From NCBI GenBank assembly GCA_903892355.1, contig CAITIE010000053.1:1-56354 (forward strand): DNA of 56,354 bases. The letters are read 5' to 3'. Source of the DNA: an uncultured Pirellula sp. GTDB lineage: Bacteria > Planctomycetota > Planctomycetia > Pirellulales > Pirellulaceae. Positions within the stretch are counted from its first letter, which is position 1; every line of letters begins with the position of its first letter. The position numbers and the translations under genes are program-made. The notes under the pieces were generated by a model, which saw nothing but the letters and a program-made list of their open reading frames with translations, was not told the DNA's origin and did not search any database. Positions 10,157-20,118 of the stretch are shown here, one piece after another.

Positions 10157-11263
10157 TTACCCCACGGAACCCCCTCGGGATTCGCGACCAATCTCAAATC
10201 CGACAACTTCTTCGTACATCGCCTCGAGTTTGTCCGCCACCACGGCGGTACCGCAGAGGCTCTGCGTATGTTCGCTTGCGGATTTGCCGAAACGACGTCT
10301 CATTTGGGGATCCACCAGCAGCGATTGGAGTGCCGTTCGAAGAGCCTCTGAGTTTTCCTTGGGAACGACCAAGCCATCCTGATGGTCGCGGACCAACTCT
10401 TTCATCCCTCCGGCGTCGCTAACGACGGCGGCGACGCCAACGGTGGTGGCTTCGATCAACGCCCTGCAGAGCCCTTCGCTACGCGATGGCATCACGAACA
10501 GATCGAAGGCTTTCATGGCACTCGCTGCGGGAGAAATCGGGCCAGGGGCGATCACGCGATCCCGCAGCGACTCATGCCGCAACCAGCGCTCGACGTTGGG
10601 GTCATCGATCACCCCGCCGAGCAATAGTTTCCAAGGAATCGTCGGGGGAAGCTGCGAGGCGGCTTCAAGAAGGATATCGACCCCTTTGACGGGCCGGATA
10701 TGCCCAACGGTCCCGATCAACAACGTATCGTCACCGACCCCCCAACGTTCCCTCCACTGGCTTCGCGTTAGCGTATCCTCAAAATCCCACATCGCGTTGT
10801 AGACCACACGGCACCGCGACTCGGGAATCCCCCCCCGCACCATCGCTTGCTGGACCGCACGCGATTCGCAGGCGTGGAGCGCTACGCGACGAGAAAGGTA
10901 AGTGATCCAGTCCGCTGGATCGAACCATGACGGCACTCGAGTTATTCCGCGGTAACTGATGATCTTGGGAGGACGCCGCATGCCTACGGTCCCGAGAACA
11001 CTCCAAGCAAGCGAATTGGGTATGAAGGCGTGGATCAGATCCGGCTGAAACTCTCTTGCGATTCGACCGACGGTCTTGATCGCGCTAAGGGTGACCTTTT
11101 TCCGGCCATAGAAGTCAATCGATCGCTGCTTGGGCCCCCATTCGGCCGGCAATCGATCCTGCGAATCGAAGCTCTTGTTCGAGTTGCACGAAACAATCTC
11201 ATACCCCCTGCGGCAGAACTCACGAACGATGGGGCTCGGGGCATGGATCATCATTAGACGCAT
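10157..11263 (-). CDS. Glycosyltransferase family 4 (GT-B fold)
   Basis: A 368-residue GT-B transferase. The C-terminal Rossmann half shows the hallmarks of the family: GTVGHIRPVKGVDILLEA, the FDLFVMPSRSEGL loop with the EGLCRALIEA motif (E-x7-E type nucleotide-sugar binding) and GGMKELVRDHQDGLVVP. The N-terminal half (PDLIHAFIPNSLAW) is the acceptor side. Members of this family build lipopolysaccharide or exopolysaccharide from activated sugars; donor and acceptor are not readable here. No other polysaccharide gene is adjacent. The ATG at 11263 has GGGAG upstream. Confidence 0.9.
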   Translation of the reverse strand: MRLMMIHAPSPIVREFCRRGYEIVSCNSNKSFDSQDRLPAEWGPKQRSIDFYGRKKVTLSAIKTVGRIAREFQPDLIHAFIPNSLAWSVLGTVGMRRPPKIISYRGITRVPSWFDPADWITYLSRRVALHACESRAVQQAMVRGGIPESRCRVVYNAMWDFEDTLTRSQWRERWGVGDDTLLIGTVGHIRPVKGVDILLEAASQLPPTIPWKLLLGGVIDDPNVERWLRHESLRDRVIAPGPISPAASAMKAFDLFVMPSRSEGLCRALIEATTVGVAAVVSDAGGMKELVRDHQDGLVVPKENSEALRTALQSLLVDPQMRRRFGKSASEHTQSLCGTAVVADKLEAMYEEVVGFEIGRESRGGSVG

Positions 11264-11652
11264 CGTCGACTCCCAACTCCTTCGAGAACAAACATGTATC
11301 CGTGGGTTGCATCCGGCAGTTTACTGCCAAAACGCAGTTTACCTCCAAACAGGAGCCCAATCAGCTCCCCCGCGAGCAACAGCTTGGGTATCCATAGCCC
11401 CGATGCGCACGATGAACGCGGGCAATTCCAGCGTTTGCACTCATTGAAGCGTATAAATTCCAAAGAATGTTCAATGGTTGTAACGGGAGCTGTTGCCATG
11501 CCAAGGGGGCGATGCCGCGGGCTTGCTCGATCGCGGTGAGCAAGGGCCCTCTCCTGCATAGCCCGCAATCATTGAGCGAGGGAATGAGCTAGGTAAACAA
11601 GTCGGCCGCTGGGCCGATGGCCGGCATAAAAGTATCCTCGAAAAAACCATAA

Positions 11653-11675
11653 AAAAGCCCCTGTTTCGGGCTTTT
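11653..11675. terminator. Terminator-like hairpin, probably bidirectional
   Basis: The arms AAAAGCCC and GGGCTTTT form an 8-bp stem with a 7-nt loop. The minus strand continues into six T and the plus strand into TTTTC. It follows no recognised gene on either strand, which is odd: either it ends an unseen short transcript or it insulates gyrA. Confidence 0.6.
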
Positions 11676-11705
11676 CTCGAAGAACACCGCGAGCGGGTTG
11701 GGCGA

Positions 11706-11733
11706 TTGTGAAAACATGGGATTTTGATATACT
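11706..11733 (+). promoter_or_regulatory. Candidate sigma70-type promoter for gyrA
   Basis: TTGTGA (11706-11711) and TATACT (11728-11733) are separated by 16 bp, about 125 bp before the gyrA start. This is a motif match only. Confidence 0.4.
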
Positions 11734-11857
11734 TTTCCCCGTCACGAATCATGGCATCTGACAGGTCGTTTTGCGGGGCTCCGCCCAAGAGCTTTGAACG
11801 AAACAGCCGCTCGTTTTTTGCCTTTGTTACCTTCCTCGATTAGAAACGAACTTATCC

Positions 11858-14719
11858 GTGTCGAACGTCCCACCCGATGATTTTGACCCGAATGATCCCG
11901 CCAGTATTCCCCCATCGGAGGATGGAGGTGGTTCGGGCGAGCGGATGATCCAGGAGCCGATCGAGGATGAGCTTCGAGACAGCTACCTCAGCTACGCGAT
12001 GAGCGTTATCGTTTCGCGGGCGTTGCCCGACGTGCGAGACGGTCTCAAACCGAGCCAGCGACGGATTTTGGTCGCCATGAACGATTTGAACCTGACCCCA
12101 GGTGCAGCGCGGGTGAAATGCGCCAAGATCGCCGGCGACACCTCGGGGAACTATCACCCTCACGGTGAATCGATCGTTTATCCAACCTTGGTCCGGATGG
12201 CCCAGGAATGGAATATGCGCCACGTGCTGATCGACAAGCAAGGTAATTTCGGTTCGATCGCGGGTCTGCCTGCTGCTGCGATGCGGTACACCGAAGCTCG
12301 ATTGGCCTCTCCTGCAGCGATGATGCTGGAGGATCTCAAGCTCGACACAGTCGATTTTATTCCGACCTATGACGAACGCCGGAATGAGCCGGTGGTTCTT
12401 CCGTCGAAATTCCCCAATTTGCTCGTCAACGGAGCCCAAGGGATCGCGGTCGGGATGGCGACCAGTATCCCACCGCACAATCTCCGTGAAGTCTGCAATG
12501 CGCTCATTAAAGTAATCGACGACCCCGAAGTCTCGATCCCTGAACTGTGCGATATCATTCCCGGTCCCGACTTTCCGACCGGCGGGATCATCTGTGGGAG
12601 GTACGGGATCCGCCAGGCGTACACGACAGGCCGGTCGACGATCGTCGTTCGTTCGCACGTCGACATCGAGGAAGATGGCCGCAAGTCCCGTTTGGTCGTG
12701 CGAGATATCCCATTCCAACAAGCCCGCGATCGGGTGGTTGAAAAGATTGCTGATCTCGTTCGAAGCGACAAGATCAAAGGCATTTCTGGCATCCGGGACG
12801 AAAGCGATTTGAAGGAACCGGTCCGTTTGGTGATCGAGATCAAGCAGAACTCGGATCCCAATGTTGTCCTCAACCAACTCTTCCAGTTCTCACCACTCCA
12901 AGAATCATTCTCGATCATCCTGCTGGCGCTCGTCGACGGCAAGCCTCGCGAACTTAACATCAAAGAACTCTTGCAAGAGTTCATTCGGCACCGTTTCACC
13001 GTCATCCGACGCCGCACCCAGTTCTTGCTCTCATCAGCGCGAAAACGGAAACACGTGGTCGAAGGCCTCTTGCTGGCGCTCGCGGACATCGACCAAATCA
13101 TCGCGACGATCCGATCGAGTCGCACGCAAGCCGAGGCGAAGGAAAAACTGATGGGGGTTGAATGCCCCGCATCGATGATGGAACGAGCTCTCGGAGCCCG
13201 CGGTTACGCCGATTTCCAACTCGAGCGCGGCGTGTCCGACATCTACCGACTAACTTCCGTCCAAACCGACTCCATCCTGCGGATGACGCTGGGACAATTA
13301 GCTGGTCTCGAGCAAGAAAAACTGAGCCAAGAACACGCAGAAATTTTGGGGGAAATCGAGCAATACCGCACGATCTTGAGCGACCCCGCAAACATTTTTG
13401 CAATCATCCGCAACGATCTGATTGAGATCGCCCGCAAGTACGGCAATGATCGCATGACGGAGATCTCCGGCGAAGAACTCGGCAACTACAACATGGAAGA
13501 CCTCATCACTGAGGAAACCATGGTGGTCACGATCTCGCACCAAGGCTACATCAAGCGGCTGTCGGCATCGATCTATAAAGCCCAACGACGCGGTGGCAAG
13601 GGGATCACAGGCCTCAAGAGCGAGGAAGCAGATCCCGTTGAGCATCTTTTCGTTGCCAGCACGCACGCTTACTTGCTGTTCTTTACCAACCAAGGCAAAG
13701 TCTATTGGCAGAAGGTTTGGGAGATCCCCCAGATGAGCCGCGAAAGCCGCGGTCGAGCCATCGTCAATCTGCTGAACTTGACCCCCGAAGAAAAGATCCT
13801 CGATTGCGTCCCCGTACGCGACTTCAATTTGCCTGGACACTTTCTGACCATGGCAACCAAGAAGGGGATCATCAAGAAGACCGAACTCGAAGCCTACAGC
13901 CGTCCCAAAAAAGGTGGCATCATCGCGATCAAACTTCGGGAAGATGACGAACTGGTCGATGTTGTGATCACGAAACCGAACGATCAAATCGTCCTCTCGA
14001 CCGCCAACGGCATGGCTATCCGCTTCGCGGAACACAATGTCCGCTCGATGGGCCGAAACACCTCTGGCGTGAAAGGGATCTCGCTCAAGAAGGGAGATTC
14101 GCTCGTCGGCATGGTCGTCGCAGACCCCGCGGCAACCTTGCTCACCGTCTGCCAAAACGGCTACGGCAAACGAACACCATTCGGACTTGGTGATGAACTC
14201 GCCGCGAGAGAAGAAGCCATTCCGACCGATGATGAAAATCTGGACGAGAACGCTCCAGTTGAGGAAGAAGTCGTCGAAGAACCCGAGGACTCTGACGATG
14301 TCAGTTCCTCCATGCGTTACCGAACCCAACGGCGGGGCGGCAAAGGGGTTATCGACATCAAAACCACCAAACGGAACGGCCCCGTCGTCGGCATCGTTCC
14401 TGTCGTCGACGGTGATGAACTGATCATGATGACGTCGCGAGGAAAAATCCAACGGATCGCAGCAGCCGACATTAGTGTGATCGGGCGAAACACCCAAGGC
14501 GTCCGGATTATGAGCCTGGACGAAAACGACACGCTGGCTGCTATCGTGCGAGTGCTCGGCGAAGACATCGAAGAGGCTGCTGCCGCTGAGGCGGCCGCGG
14601 AAGCTGCGAGGATCGCTGCGGCGTCGGCAGCGCAACCTTCGATGACGAATGAGGCAGACGCCGAGACGTTAGCCAACGACGAAGCTGAAGAGGACGATTC
14701 AGCCGACGGCGAGGAATGA
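11858..14719 (+). CDS. gyrA: DNA gyrase subunit A
   Basis: GyrA breaks and rejoins DNA during negative supercoiling by the A2B2 gyrase. The 953-residue protein starts at GTG 11858. It has the winged-helix/tower region with DGLKPSQRRIL, GNYHPHGES and the active-site tyrosine Tyr144 in AMRYTEARL. The C-terminal pinwheel carries a GyrA box QRRGGKG at 576-582, which marks gyrase rather than topoisomerase IV. An identical QRRGGKG occurs again at 824-830, just after a Glu/Asp-rich insert (about residues 785-815). The extreme C-terminus is Ala/Glu-rich and very acidic. gyrB is not in the window. The mannosyltransferase-like gene follows closely on the same strand. Confidence 0.97.
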   Translation: MSNVPPDDFDPNDPASIPPSEDGGGSGERMIQEPIEDELRDSYLSYAMSVIVSRALPDVRDGLKPSQRRILVAMNDLNLTPGAARVKCAKIAGDTSGNYHPHGESIVYPTLVRMAQEWNMRHVLIDKQGNFGSIAGLPAAAMRYTEARLASPAAMMLEDLKLDTVDFIPTYDERRNEPVVLPSKFPNLLVNGAQGIAVGMATSIPPHNLREVCNALIKVIDDPEVSIPELCDIIPGPDFPTGGIICGRYGIRQAYTTGRSTIVVRSHVDIEEDGRKSRLVVRDIPFQQARDRVVEKIADLVRSDKIKGISGIRDESDLKEPVRLVIEIKQNSDPNVVLNQLFQFSPLQESFSIILLALVDGKPRELNIKELLQEFIRHRFTVIRRRTQFLLSSARKRKHVVEGLLLALADIDQIIATIRSSRTQAEAKEKLMGVECPASMMERALGARGYADFQLERGVSDIYRLTSVQTDSILRMTLGQLAGLEQEKLSQEHAEILGEIEQYRTILSDPANIFAIIRNDLIEIARKYGNDRMTEISGEELGNYNMEDLITEETMVVTISHQGYIKRLSASIYKAQRRGGKGITGLKSEEADPVEHLFVASTHAYLLFFTNQGKVYWQKVWEIPQMSRESRGRAIVNLLNLTPEEKILDCVPVRDFNLPGHFLTMATKKGIIKKTELEAYSRPKKGGIIAIKLREDDELVDVVITKPNDQIVLSTANGMAIRFAEHNVRSMGRNTSGVKGISLKKGDSLVGMVVADPAATLLTVCQNGYGKRTPFGLGDELAAREEAIPTDDENLDENAPVEEEVVEEPEDSDDVSSSMRYRTQRRGGKGVIDIKTTKRNGPVVGIVPVVDGDELIMMTSRGKIQRIAAADISVIGRNTQGVRIMSLDENDTLAAIVRVLGEDIEEAAAAEAAAEAARIAAASAAQPSMTNEADAETLANDEAEEDDSADGEE

Positions 14720-14807
14720 TTTGGCCTCGCCTGAACCAAGCAACTCAGACTCGCACTCACACACGGATCGCTCAGCGATCCGTTCCGGGACCGTTGAGCG
14801 AGATCCC

Positions 14808-15536
14808 ATGGACCATACGCTGGTACGCCCCAACCTGCTGATCCTTGTTTGCACCTACAACGAACGAGAGAATCTCCCGCTCCTGTTCGAGCAGATTCAG
14901 TCCGTAGTACCGACCGCTCACCTCTTAGTGGTCGATGACAATTCCCCCGACCAAACGGGACCGTGGGTAGAAGAGCAGTCGCGCATCGACCCACGTATCC
15001 ATTTAATCGCTAGGCCAGGCAAACTGGGGTTAGGAACTGCGATAAGGGATGGAATGAAATTCGGAAGGGAGCATGGGTACCAATGGCTAATCAACCTCGA
15101 TGGAGACCTCAGCCACGATCCGAGAGCGATCCTAAGGATGCTTCGCGAACAGAATAACTGCGACATCGCAATCGGCTCCCGATATGTTCCAGGTGGGGGG
15201 ATGGTCGGATGTTCGTGGCGACGGATCGGTGTGAGCCGCTGCGCCAACATTTTGGCACGTTGGATTGTGGGTTGGCCCATTCGAGATTGCAGCAGCGCCT
15301 ACCGCATGTATCGGCTCGATAGTTTGCGTGCCATCCAACTCGATGCGATGAAAGAAACAGGATACGGCTACCTTGAAGAAATCCTCGCGCATTTGATCCG
15401 CTCGGGCGCCAAAATCGTCGAGCTGCCGATCATCTACACCGAACGTCGACAAGGAAAATCGAAGATCTCGCTACGAGAAGCTCGCTCCACTTTTTCGGCG
15501 CTCCTTCGCTGTGCCCAAATCCTCAAGCACCAATAG
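14808..15536 (+). CDS. Polyprenol/dolichyl-phosphate mannosyltransferase-like GT2
   Basis: A GT2 (GT-A fold) enzyme of the DPM1 type, about 242 residues from ATG 14808: LVCTYNERENL, the LLVVDDNSPDQTG nucleotide-binding segment, INLDGDLSHDP (the metal-binding acidic motif), IGSRYVPGGG and DCSSAYRMYR. It lacks C-terminal transmembrane helices, like soluble DPM1. Enzymes of this group charge polyprenyl phosphate with a sugar on the cytoplasmic membrane face. An in-frame TTG at 14721 with GAGGAA only 4 nt upstream would add a 29-residue Ser/His/Asp-rich leader and nearly abut gyrA; I prefer the ATG because homology begins there. Confidence 0.88.
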   Translation: MDHTLVRPNLLILVCTYNERENLPLLFEQIQSVVPTAHLLVVDDNSPDQTGPWVEEQSRIDPRIHLIARPGKLGLGTAIRDGMKFGREHGYQWLINLDGDLSHDPRAILRMLREQNNCDIAIGSRYVPGGGMVGCSWRRIGVSRCANILARWIVGWPIRDCSSAYRMYRLDSLRAIQLDAMKETGYGYLEEILAHLIRSGAKIVELPIIYTERRQGKSKISLREARSTFSALLRCAQILKHQ

Positions 15537-15778
15537 ACCAGCACCGCGACGTAACTGGGATAAAGGATCCACCGGGCTAACCTCGTACTCAGTCCGCTCG
15601 AGGACGGTACTCGTACTTGTCATCGCCATCGTACTCGCTGCTCCTGCCAAACCGCGATGATGATTACGACACTGCTCAACATCGACAATTACCACTACCG
15701 TCTAGAGCCATCGAGAAAACCGATAACAGCCTTCGAGTACGAGTTCTGCTGCGCTGACTACGAGTAGGTTAAAAACAG

Positions 15779-16834
15779 TTACGAAGTCAGCGATTCGATC
15801 ATGTCGAGGGTCGCATTCCGTACGGAATCGGTCCACTCGGCACCGCGGTACTTCGGATTGTCGTGGGCAAAGATGATGCCGCGTGAACTATTGATGATCG
15901 CACCGAGCCCGCGGGCATCCATCCCATGCTTAACATCGGACGCCGAGCCACCTTGGGCACCATACCCAGGAACTAGGATCCATGCACTGGGCATGCGCTC
16001 GCGCATCGCGGCGAGTTGATGCGGATAAGTAGCACCGACGACGGCTCCGATCGAGCCGTAGCCATCGGTACCACGCGACTCGGCGGCGAGCATTTCCACG
16101 TGCGATGCCAGTTTCTCCGACAGCGAAACTCCTGTTGTTGATAACTGGCTACCATCAATAACATCTTGTAAAAACCCACTTCCAGGATTCGACGTTTTCA
16201 CCAACACGAAGAGTCCAGAGCCACTCGCATGGCAACGTTGCGTAAATGGCTCCAGCGTATCGATCCCTAAAAATGGATTCACGGTCAATGCATCAGCGCC
16301 CCAAGGGCTAAACGCGGTGGTACCTTCGGGGCCCGAGCCCAGGAACGCATTCGCGTAGGCGGTCGCCGTCGTACCGATATCCCCGCGTTTCGCATCCATC
16401 ACCACCAGCACTCCACGCTTGGTGGCGTATCGAACGACTTGAGCCAATGCGTCCATGCCATACGGACCAAGCTCTTCGAAAAATGCCGCTTGGGGCTTGA
16501 CGATCGGGACCAATTCATGAACCGTATCGATGATCTCAAAACAGAAGACTCGAAATGCGTCCGCTTGTTCTTTCACCGATGCCGTCGCACCAGGTCGAAT
16601 CGACTCAGGAAGAGAACTTGTTCGCGGATCCAATCCAACACATACGGGATTTTTTTTGGCGAGCACCGCATCGACCAATCGCTGTCCGAAAGGGACCAAC
16701 GGAGCATTATTGGACTGAGTCGATTTATCTGGATTGGCAAGGGATGCTTTGGAATCGGATGTCACGGTATTTGGAACGTTATTGGGATCGGAGTGGTGAT
16801 AAATTTTGAGCGATAGTGGGGAATGAATCCGCAC
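15779..16834 (-). CDS. pyrF: Orotidine 5'-phosphate decarboxylase (type 2)
   Basis: PyrF decarboxylates OMP to UMP, the last step of de novo pyrimidine synthesis. The protein has the type-2 signature VMDAKRGDIGTTA with its catalytic Asp-Lys pair, the N-terminal PVCVGLDPR strand, KPQAAFFEELG and the C-terminal VPGYGAQGG phosphate loop. The frame opens at GTG 16834 and gives 351 residues, but the catalytic domain begins near residue 49. A GTG at 16765 or a start even later is likely, since the first 45 residues are Ser/Asn-rich and unlike the family. Confidence 0.93.
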   Translation of the reverse strand: MRIHSPLSLKIYHHSDPNNVPNTVTSDSKASLANPDKSTQSNNAPLVPFGQRLVDAVLAKKNPVCVGLDPRTSSLPESIRPGATASVKEQADAFRVFCFEIIDTVHELVPIVKPQAAFFEELGPYGMDALAQVVRYATKRGVLVVMDAKRGDIGTTATAYANAFLGSGPEGTTAFSPWGADALTVNPFLGIDTLEPFTQRCHASGSGLFVLVKTSNPGSGFLQDVIDGSQLSTTGVSLSEKLASHVEMLAAESRGTDGYGSIGAVVGATYPHQLAAMRERMPSAWILVPGYGAQGGSASDVKHGMDARGLGAIINSSRGIIFAHDNPKYRGAEWTDSVRNATLDMIESLTS

Positions 16835-16907
16835 AAGCTACCGGAGCTAGGACCAATCGCTGCGTGAACTGGCAACACAAACTACATGTTGCCACCAACG
16901 GTTTGGA

Positions 16908-17843
16908 TTACTGGGGCTTGCGAGCCGGCAAGAACATCAGGATTCTCTCCGGTACGGGATCGGTGAGGTGCTTGGGAACGTGCCCGCCGGTGTCGTTGCT
17001 CTCGCTTTTACCCCCTTCGCCTTTTGTATCTTCATTTTTTGTTTCCTCGCGAGTTGTGTCATTTTCTACACCTGCGTAAGGAACCTCGTCGCTCAAAACG
17101 AGCGCCAACCGAACAGGAGTTTCACGTTTCGGGATGCGATCGGTGAACGCATCGAATACGAGTCCCGAGTTTGCCGCATCGCTTTTTACCGCGACATCAA
17201 GGGTCGACGTCATGAAGTTTGCCACGCAGACGAGTTCCCCTCCGTCCCCGAGATAATTCTCTTTTCCGGTATCAGGATCCTTGTAGATTTTGCTTCCGGC
17301 AAAGACCCAGTCCCACTCCATCGCTTTATTCTTTCCTGTCTGTCGCACCCAGTTTTGTGCGAGCGTACCCTTCGTCTTTCCATCGTCGTCATGCCATAAC
17401 ACGTAGATTCGAACTGTTGTTCCCGAAGCGGGAGTAAATCTTGGTTCGAAAGCAACAGGTTTTCCAGGTACCCCACCAACGGCGAGAAGAGCGGCATGGA
17501 CGAAACGGGATCGTGCAAAGACAGCTACGATGGATTCATGCTCTTTAGTTCCGGTCGGGCACGCGAACATTTCGAGCGGCGCATTGCGTTGACAAATGTA
17601 TCCATCCACGAGGACAGCTTGTTCGTCGCGATGGATCCAGATCCGACCATCCGCAAGCATTTTCTTGCAATCGGGAGGATCAAGTAACGCCTTTTCCACA
17701 ATCGTCTTGATGTCCGGCTTTTCAGGCGGATCTTCGTCTTGTGCAAAGATTGTTGAGAAACTCGATAGAGCCGCAAACAACCACAATGCGGCCCCAATCG
17801 GAAGGGTATGGGTCCTGTTGGAGGCCAATCGAAAATTCGTCAT
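16908..17843 (-). CDS. Secreted YdjY-domain protein
   Basis: A 311-residue protein with an N-terminal signal peptide (hydrophobic LPIGAALWLFAALSS, probable cleavage after IFA) and a single YdjY-like domain: GYICQRNAPLEMFACPTGTKEHESIV, HAALLAVGGVPGKPV, QNWVRQTGKNKAMEWDWVFAG and GELVCVANF. The domain is widespread in planctomycetes and of unknown function; it is predicted to act outside the cytoplasm. The C-terminus is a Glu/Lys/Thr-rich stretch. Its first bases overlap only unlikely upstream frames of the divergent gene. Confidence 0.82.
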   Translation of the reverse strand: MTNFRLASNRTHTLPIGAALWLFAALSSFSTIFAQDEDPPEKPDIKTIVEKALLDPPDCKKMLADGRIWIHRDEQAVLVDGYICQRNAPLEMFACPTGTKEHESIVAVFARSRFVHAALLAVGGVPGKPVAFEPRFTPASGTTVRIYVLWHDDDGKTKGTLAQNWVRQTGKNKAMEWDWVFAGSKIYKDPDTGKENYLGDGGELVCVANFMTSTLDVAVKSDAANSGLVFDAFTDRIPKRETPVRLALVLSDEVPYAGVENDTTREETKNEDTKGEGGKSESNDTGGHVPKHLTDPVPERILMFLPARKPQ

Positions 17844-18107
17844 AAATCAAGTCCAAAAAACAGTTTTCAAGTTTCGCCGAGAACATCCTTGCATCTTGAG
17901 ATCCAGCAACAACAATTGGCGATGCCTTCCGGACGTGCTCGATTTCTGAAATCGATTCGACCGATCAAGGCGGAGTGCAAGCCTAAGCTTTGCAAAGCGT
18001 GGATGCTGTGCAAATGTTATGCTGTGCGAATGGTGTGCTGTACAAGCGTAGGTGAGCTGGCGGCACTGGGTATCCTAACACTTTTCCATCACGTGGACGA
18101 GAGACCT

Positions 18108-20093
18108 ATGGACTGGGTAAAGCCCAAACATCGAGCGCGCCGACTGAAATCGGCCGAGAGTGCCGAGGCGGAAAACCAAACCGCCATGCAATGGTTGGAG
18201 CGACTCTGCGAAGAGAACGTCACTCTGCTGCAGTCCTCACTTCCGGTTGGAAATGCTGCGAGTAAAGTGAAATCGAGCGATCTACCGATCGATCGCTATT
18301 TGAATGCCATGCTATGGGGCACCGGGGATTGGGAGGTGGCCAAGCCGAGCCATCGCGAGTTTTTGAACGACTTGGTCGAAGCCTTTGGCTCCCAGCCCTT
18401 CAGCGATTCGACCAACCCGACCAGTTTGCGTCGCAAGAAAAAATCGCCTGCGGTAAGTCCTGAGATCCGATCGCAGCAAGTGGCACATGCTACGAAGATT
18501 GGCAAATGGATCACACAGCAATTGCCCAAGTCCAGTTATGATCCATATGTCGCACTAACGTGCGCAGGATGGCTGCACGCACTGCCTGAAGTCGGTCGCG
18601 ATATCCCTCCAGCACTCTGGCTGGAAGTGCTCCAATCGACGTTGACCCAAGTCGACCGGGCGTGGGCCAATGGGAACGAAGACGGTCTCTTTCCATGGGT
18701 GATTTGGGCATGCGAAGTCCCCCTCGCGCTTGCTAAGCAACTATCGCACCTGGGTGGCAAAGACCGCATCGTCAGTGAGACGCTCAACCGCATCGCTCTT
18801 ATCCTCGAACAATCTGCGGAGAGCCACGAAACCCTTTTATCGTTTGGAGCTCAAGATTTACGAGCTGTCGTCGCTAGTCTCGTACGCAGTCGCTGGGCCG
18901 CAAATAGCGTGGGAGCACGCAAGTGGTATCCGCCGCAGCGCAAGGCGCTTTCGAAGCTGCTTACCACCATGCTGCATTTAACCGATGCCGAAGGGAAAGC
19001 TATGCTGACCGAGGCGCAGAACACACGCCATGATGCTGATTTATGGACGGCGGTGATGGAGCTGTGCGGCGCGAACAAAAAAGCTCTCTTGGCCGCCGCT
19101 GCTGCATTGCCCGATGATGTCGGTACTGCTGCTGGCTTCAAGCCTGCCAAGATCCGAAAAGACAAATCGAACGACGCTCGGCTTCCAAAGCCAAGTGTTT
19201 ACTGGGAGAAAAGCAACGTCGTATCAATGCGACGGTCATGGCGTGATATTGGATGCCGCGTCGTCGCGGACTTTTCAAGCGACGTGATTTGGCTCGACAT
19301 TACCGACGAACGAGGCCAACGTGTTTTCTCCGGCGATTGGGATGTCGAATTGACTCGCAATGGCAAACCCGTGAATATCGATGTCGCGTGGCAAGAGGTA
19401 TGCTGGTTCTCGGACGATGATGTCGACTACCTGGAACTGGAATGCGATCTCGAAGGGACCTGCAAGATCCAGCGTCAATTGATGCTGATGCGAGAGGAAG
19501 GGATCGTCTTCATGGCGGATGCTGTGATCGCTTATCCCGCTGCTTCACGTTCGCATTGGCAACTTCGGTCCTCCTGGAAGCTCGACGATCGTGTTGCGTT
19601 TGAAGCGGAAGCAAAGACCACCGAAGGCCGGCTGATTCGGGTCAAAGGCCCCGACGATGCCGATGGCTCCGAATCCCAATCCCACACACCGTCGGCGTCG
19701 GCTCTCGTCATGCCGATCGGCTTCCCCGAGTGGAAACGCGCGTTGAAGTCCGGGGGATTGTCCGCCAAAGGTAAAACTCTCTTGATGGAGACTCCTTCTG
19801 ACAAGGATCGTTTCTATGCACCATTGGTGGTGGCACTGAAGGGAGCCCCCAAAACGCCGGTTTACACATGGCGTCAATTGACCCTCGCCCAGGACTTGAA
19901 AATCGTCGGTGCTGATGCGGCTCAAGGCTTCCGCGTGCAAATCGGCAAAGATCAATGGGTGATCTATCGCTCATTGACCCCGTGCATTCGCCGAACCTTG
20001 ATGGGACTGCATCTGAACACCGAATTTTATGCAGCTCGCTTCCAACCCAAAGATGGTTCGTACGAGCCGATGATCGAGGTTAACCCGGAGTAG
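18108..20093 (+). CDS. Unknown conserved protein, 661 residues
   Basis: The product is not assigned to a family. The N-terminal 400 residues are mostly helical, with many Trp, Leu and Ala (VALTCAGWLHALPEVG, LWLEVLQSTLTQVDRAW). From about residue 360 it turns to beta-rich sequence with frequent Trp and Asp (SNVVSMRRSWRDIG, DVIWLDITDERGQRVFSG, QLMLMREEGIVFMADAVIAY), reminiscent of the C-terminal sandwich of heparinase II/III-type proteins, but no catalytic motif is visible. There is no signal peptide. ATG 18108 has GGACGAGAG upstream; the frame extends another 300 bp upstream without plausible protein. The SRAP gene follows after 25 bp, so they may be co-transcribed. Confidence 0.75.
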   Translation: MDWVKPKHRARRLKSAESAEAENQTAMQWLERLCEENVTLLQSSLPVGNAASKVKSSDLPIDRYLNAMLWGTGDWEVAKPSHREFLNDLVEAFGSQPFSDSTNPTSLRRKKKSPAVSPEIRSQQVAHATKIGKWITQQLPKSSYDPYVALTCAGWLHALPEVGRDIPPALWLEVLQSTLTQVDRAWANGNEDGLFPWVIWACEVPLALAKQLSHLGGKDRIVSETLNRIALILEQSAESHETLLSFGAQDLRAVVASLVRSRWAANSVGARKWYPPQRKALSKLLTTMLHLTDAEGKAMLTEAQNTRHDADLWTAVMELCGANKKALLAAAAALPDDVGTAAGFKPAKIRKDKSNDARLPKPSVYWEKSNVVSMRRSWRDIGCRVVADFSSDVIWLDITDERGQRVFSGDWDVELTRNGKPVNIDVAWQEVCWFSDDDVDYLELECDLEGTCKIQRQLMLMREEGIVFMADAVIAYPAASRSHWQLRSSWKLDDRVAFEAEAKTTEGRLIRVKGPDDADGSESQSHTPSASALVMPIGFPEWKRALKSGGLSAKGKTLLMETPSDKDRFYAPLVVALKGAPKTPVYTWRQLTLAQDLKIVGADAAQGFRVQIGKDQWVIYRSLTPCIRRTLMGLHLNTEFYAARFQPKDGSYEPMIEVNPE

Positions 20094-20118
20094 TCCCACT
20101 TTGGGACTTCACCAAGCG

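Larger units (their letters stand above)
11264..11857. other. 594-bp gene-free interval upstream of gyrA
   Basis: This is the divergent space between the GT4 gene and gyrA. No reading frame here looks like a protein. It contains a hairpin with CTTGCTC/GAGCAAG arms (11522-11544), a terminator-like stem-loop (11653-11675) and a candidate gyrA promoter (11706-11733). The unusual length and the internal terminator leave room for an unannotated small RNA. Confidence 0.5.
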
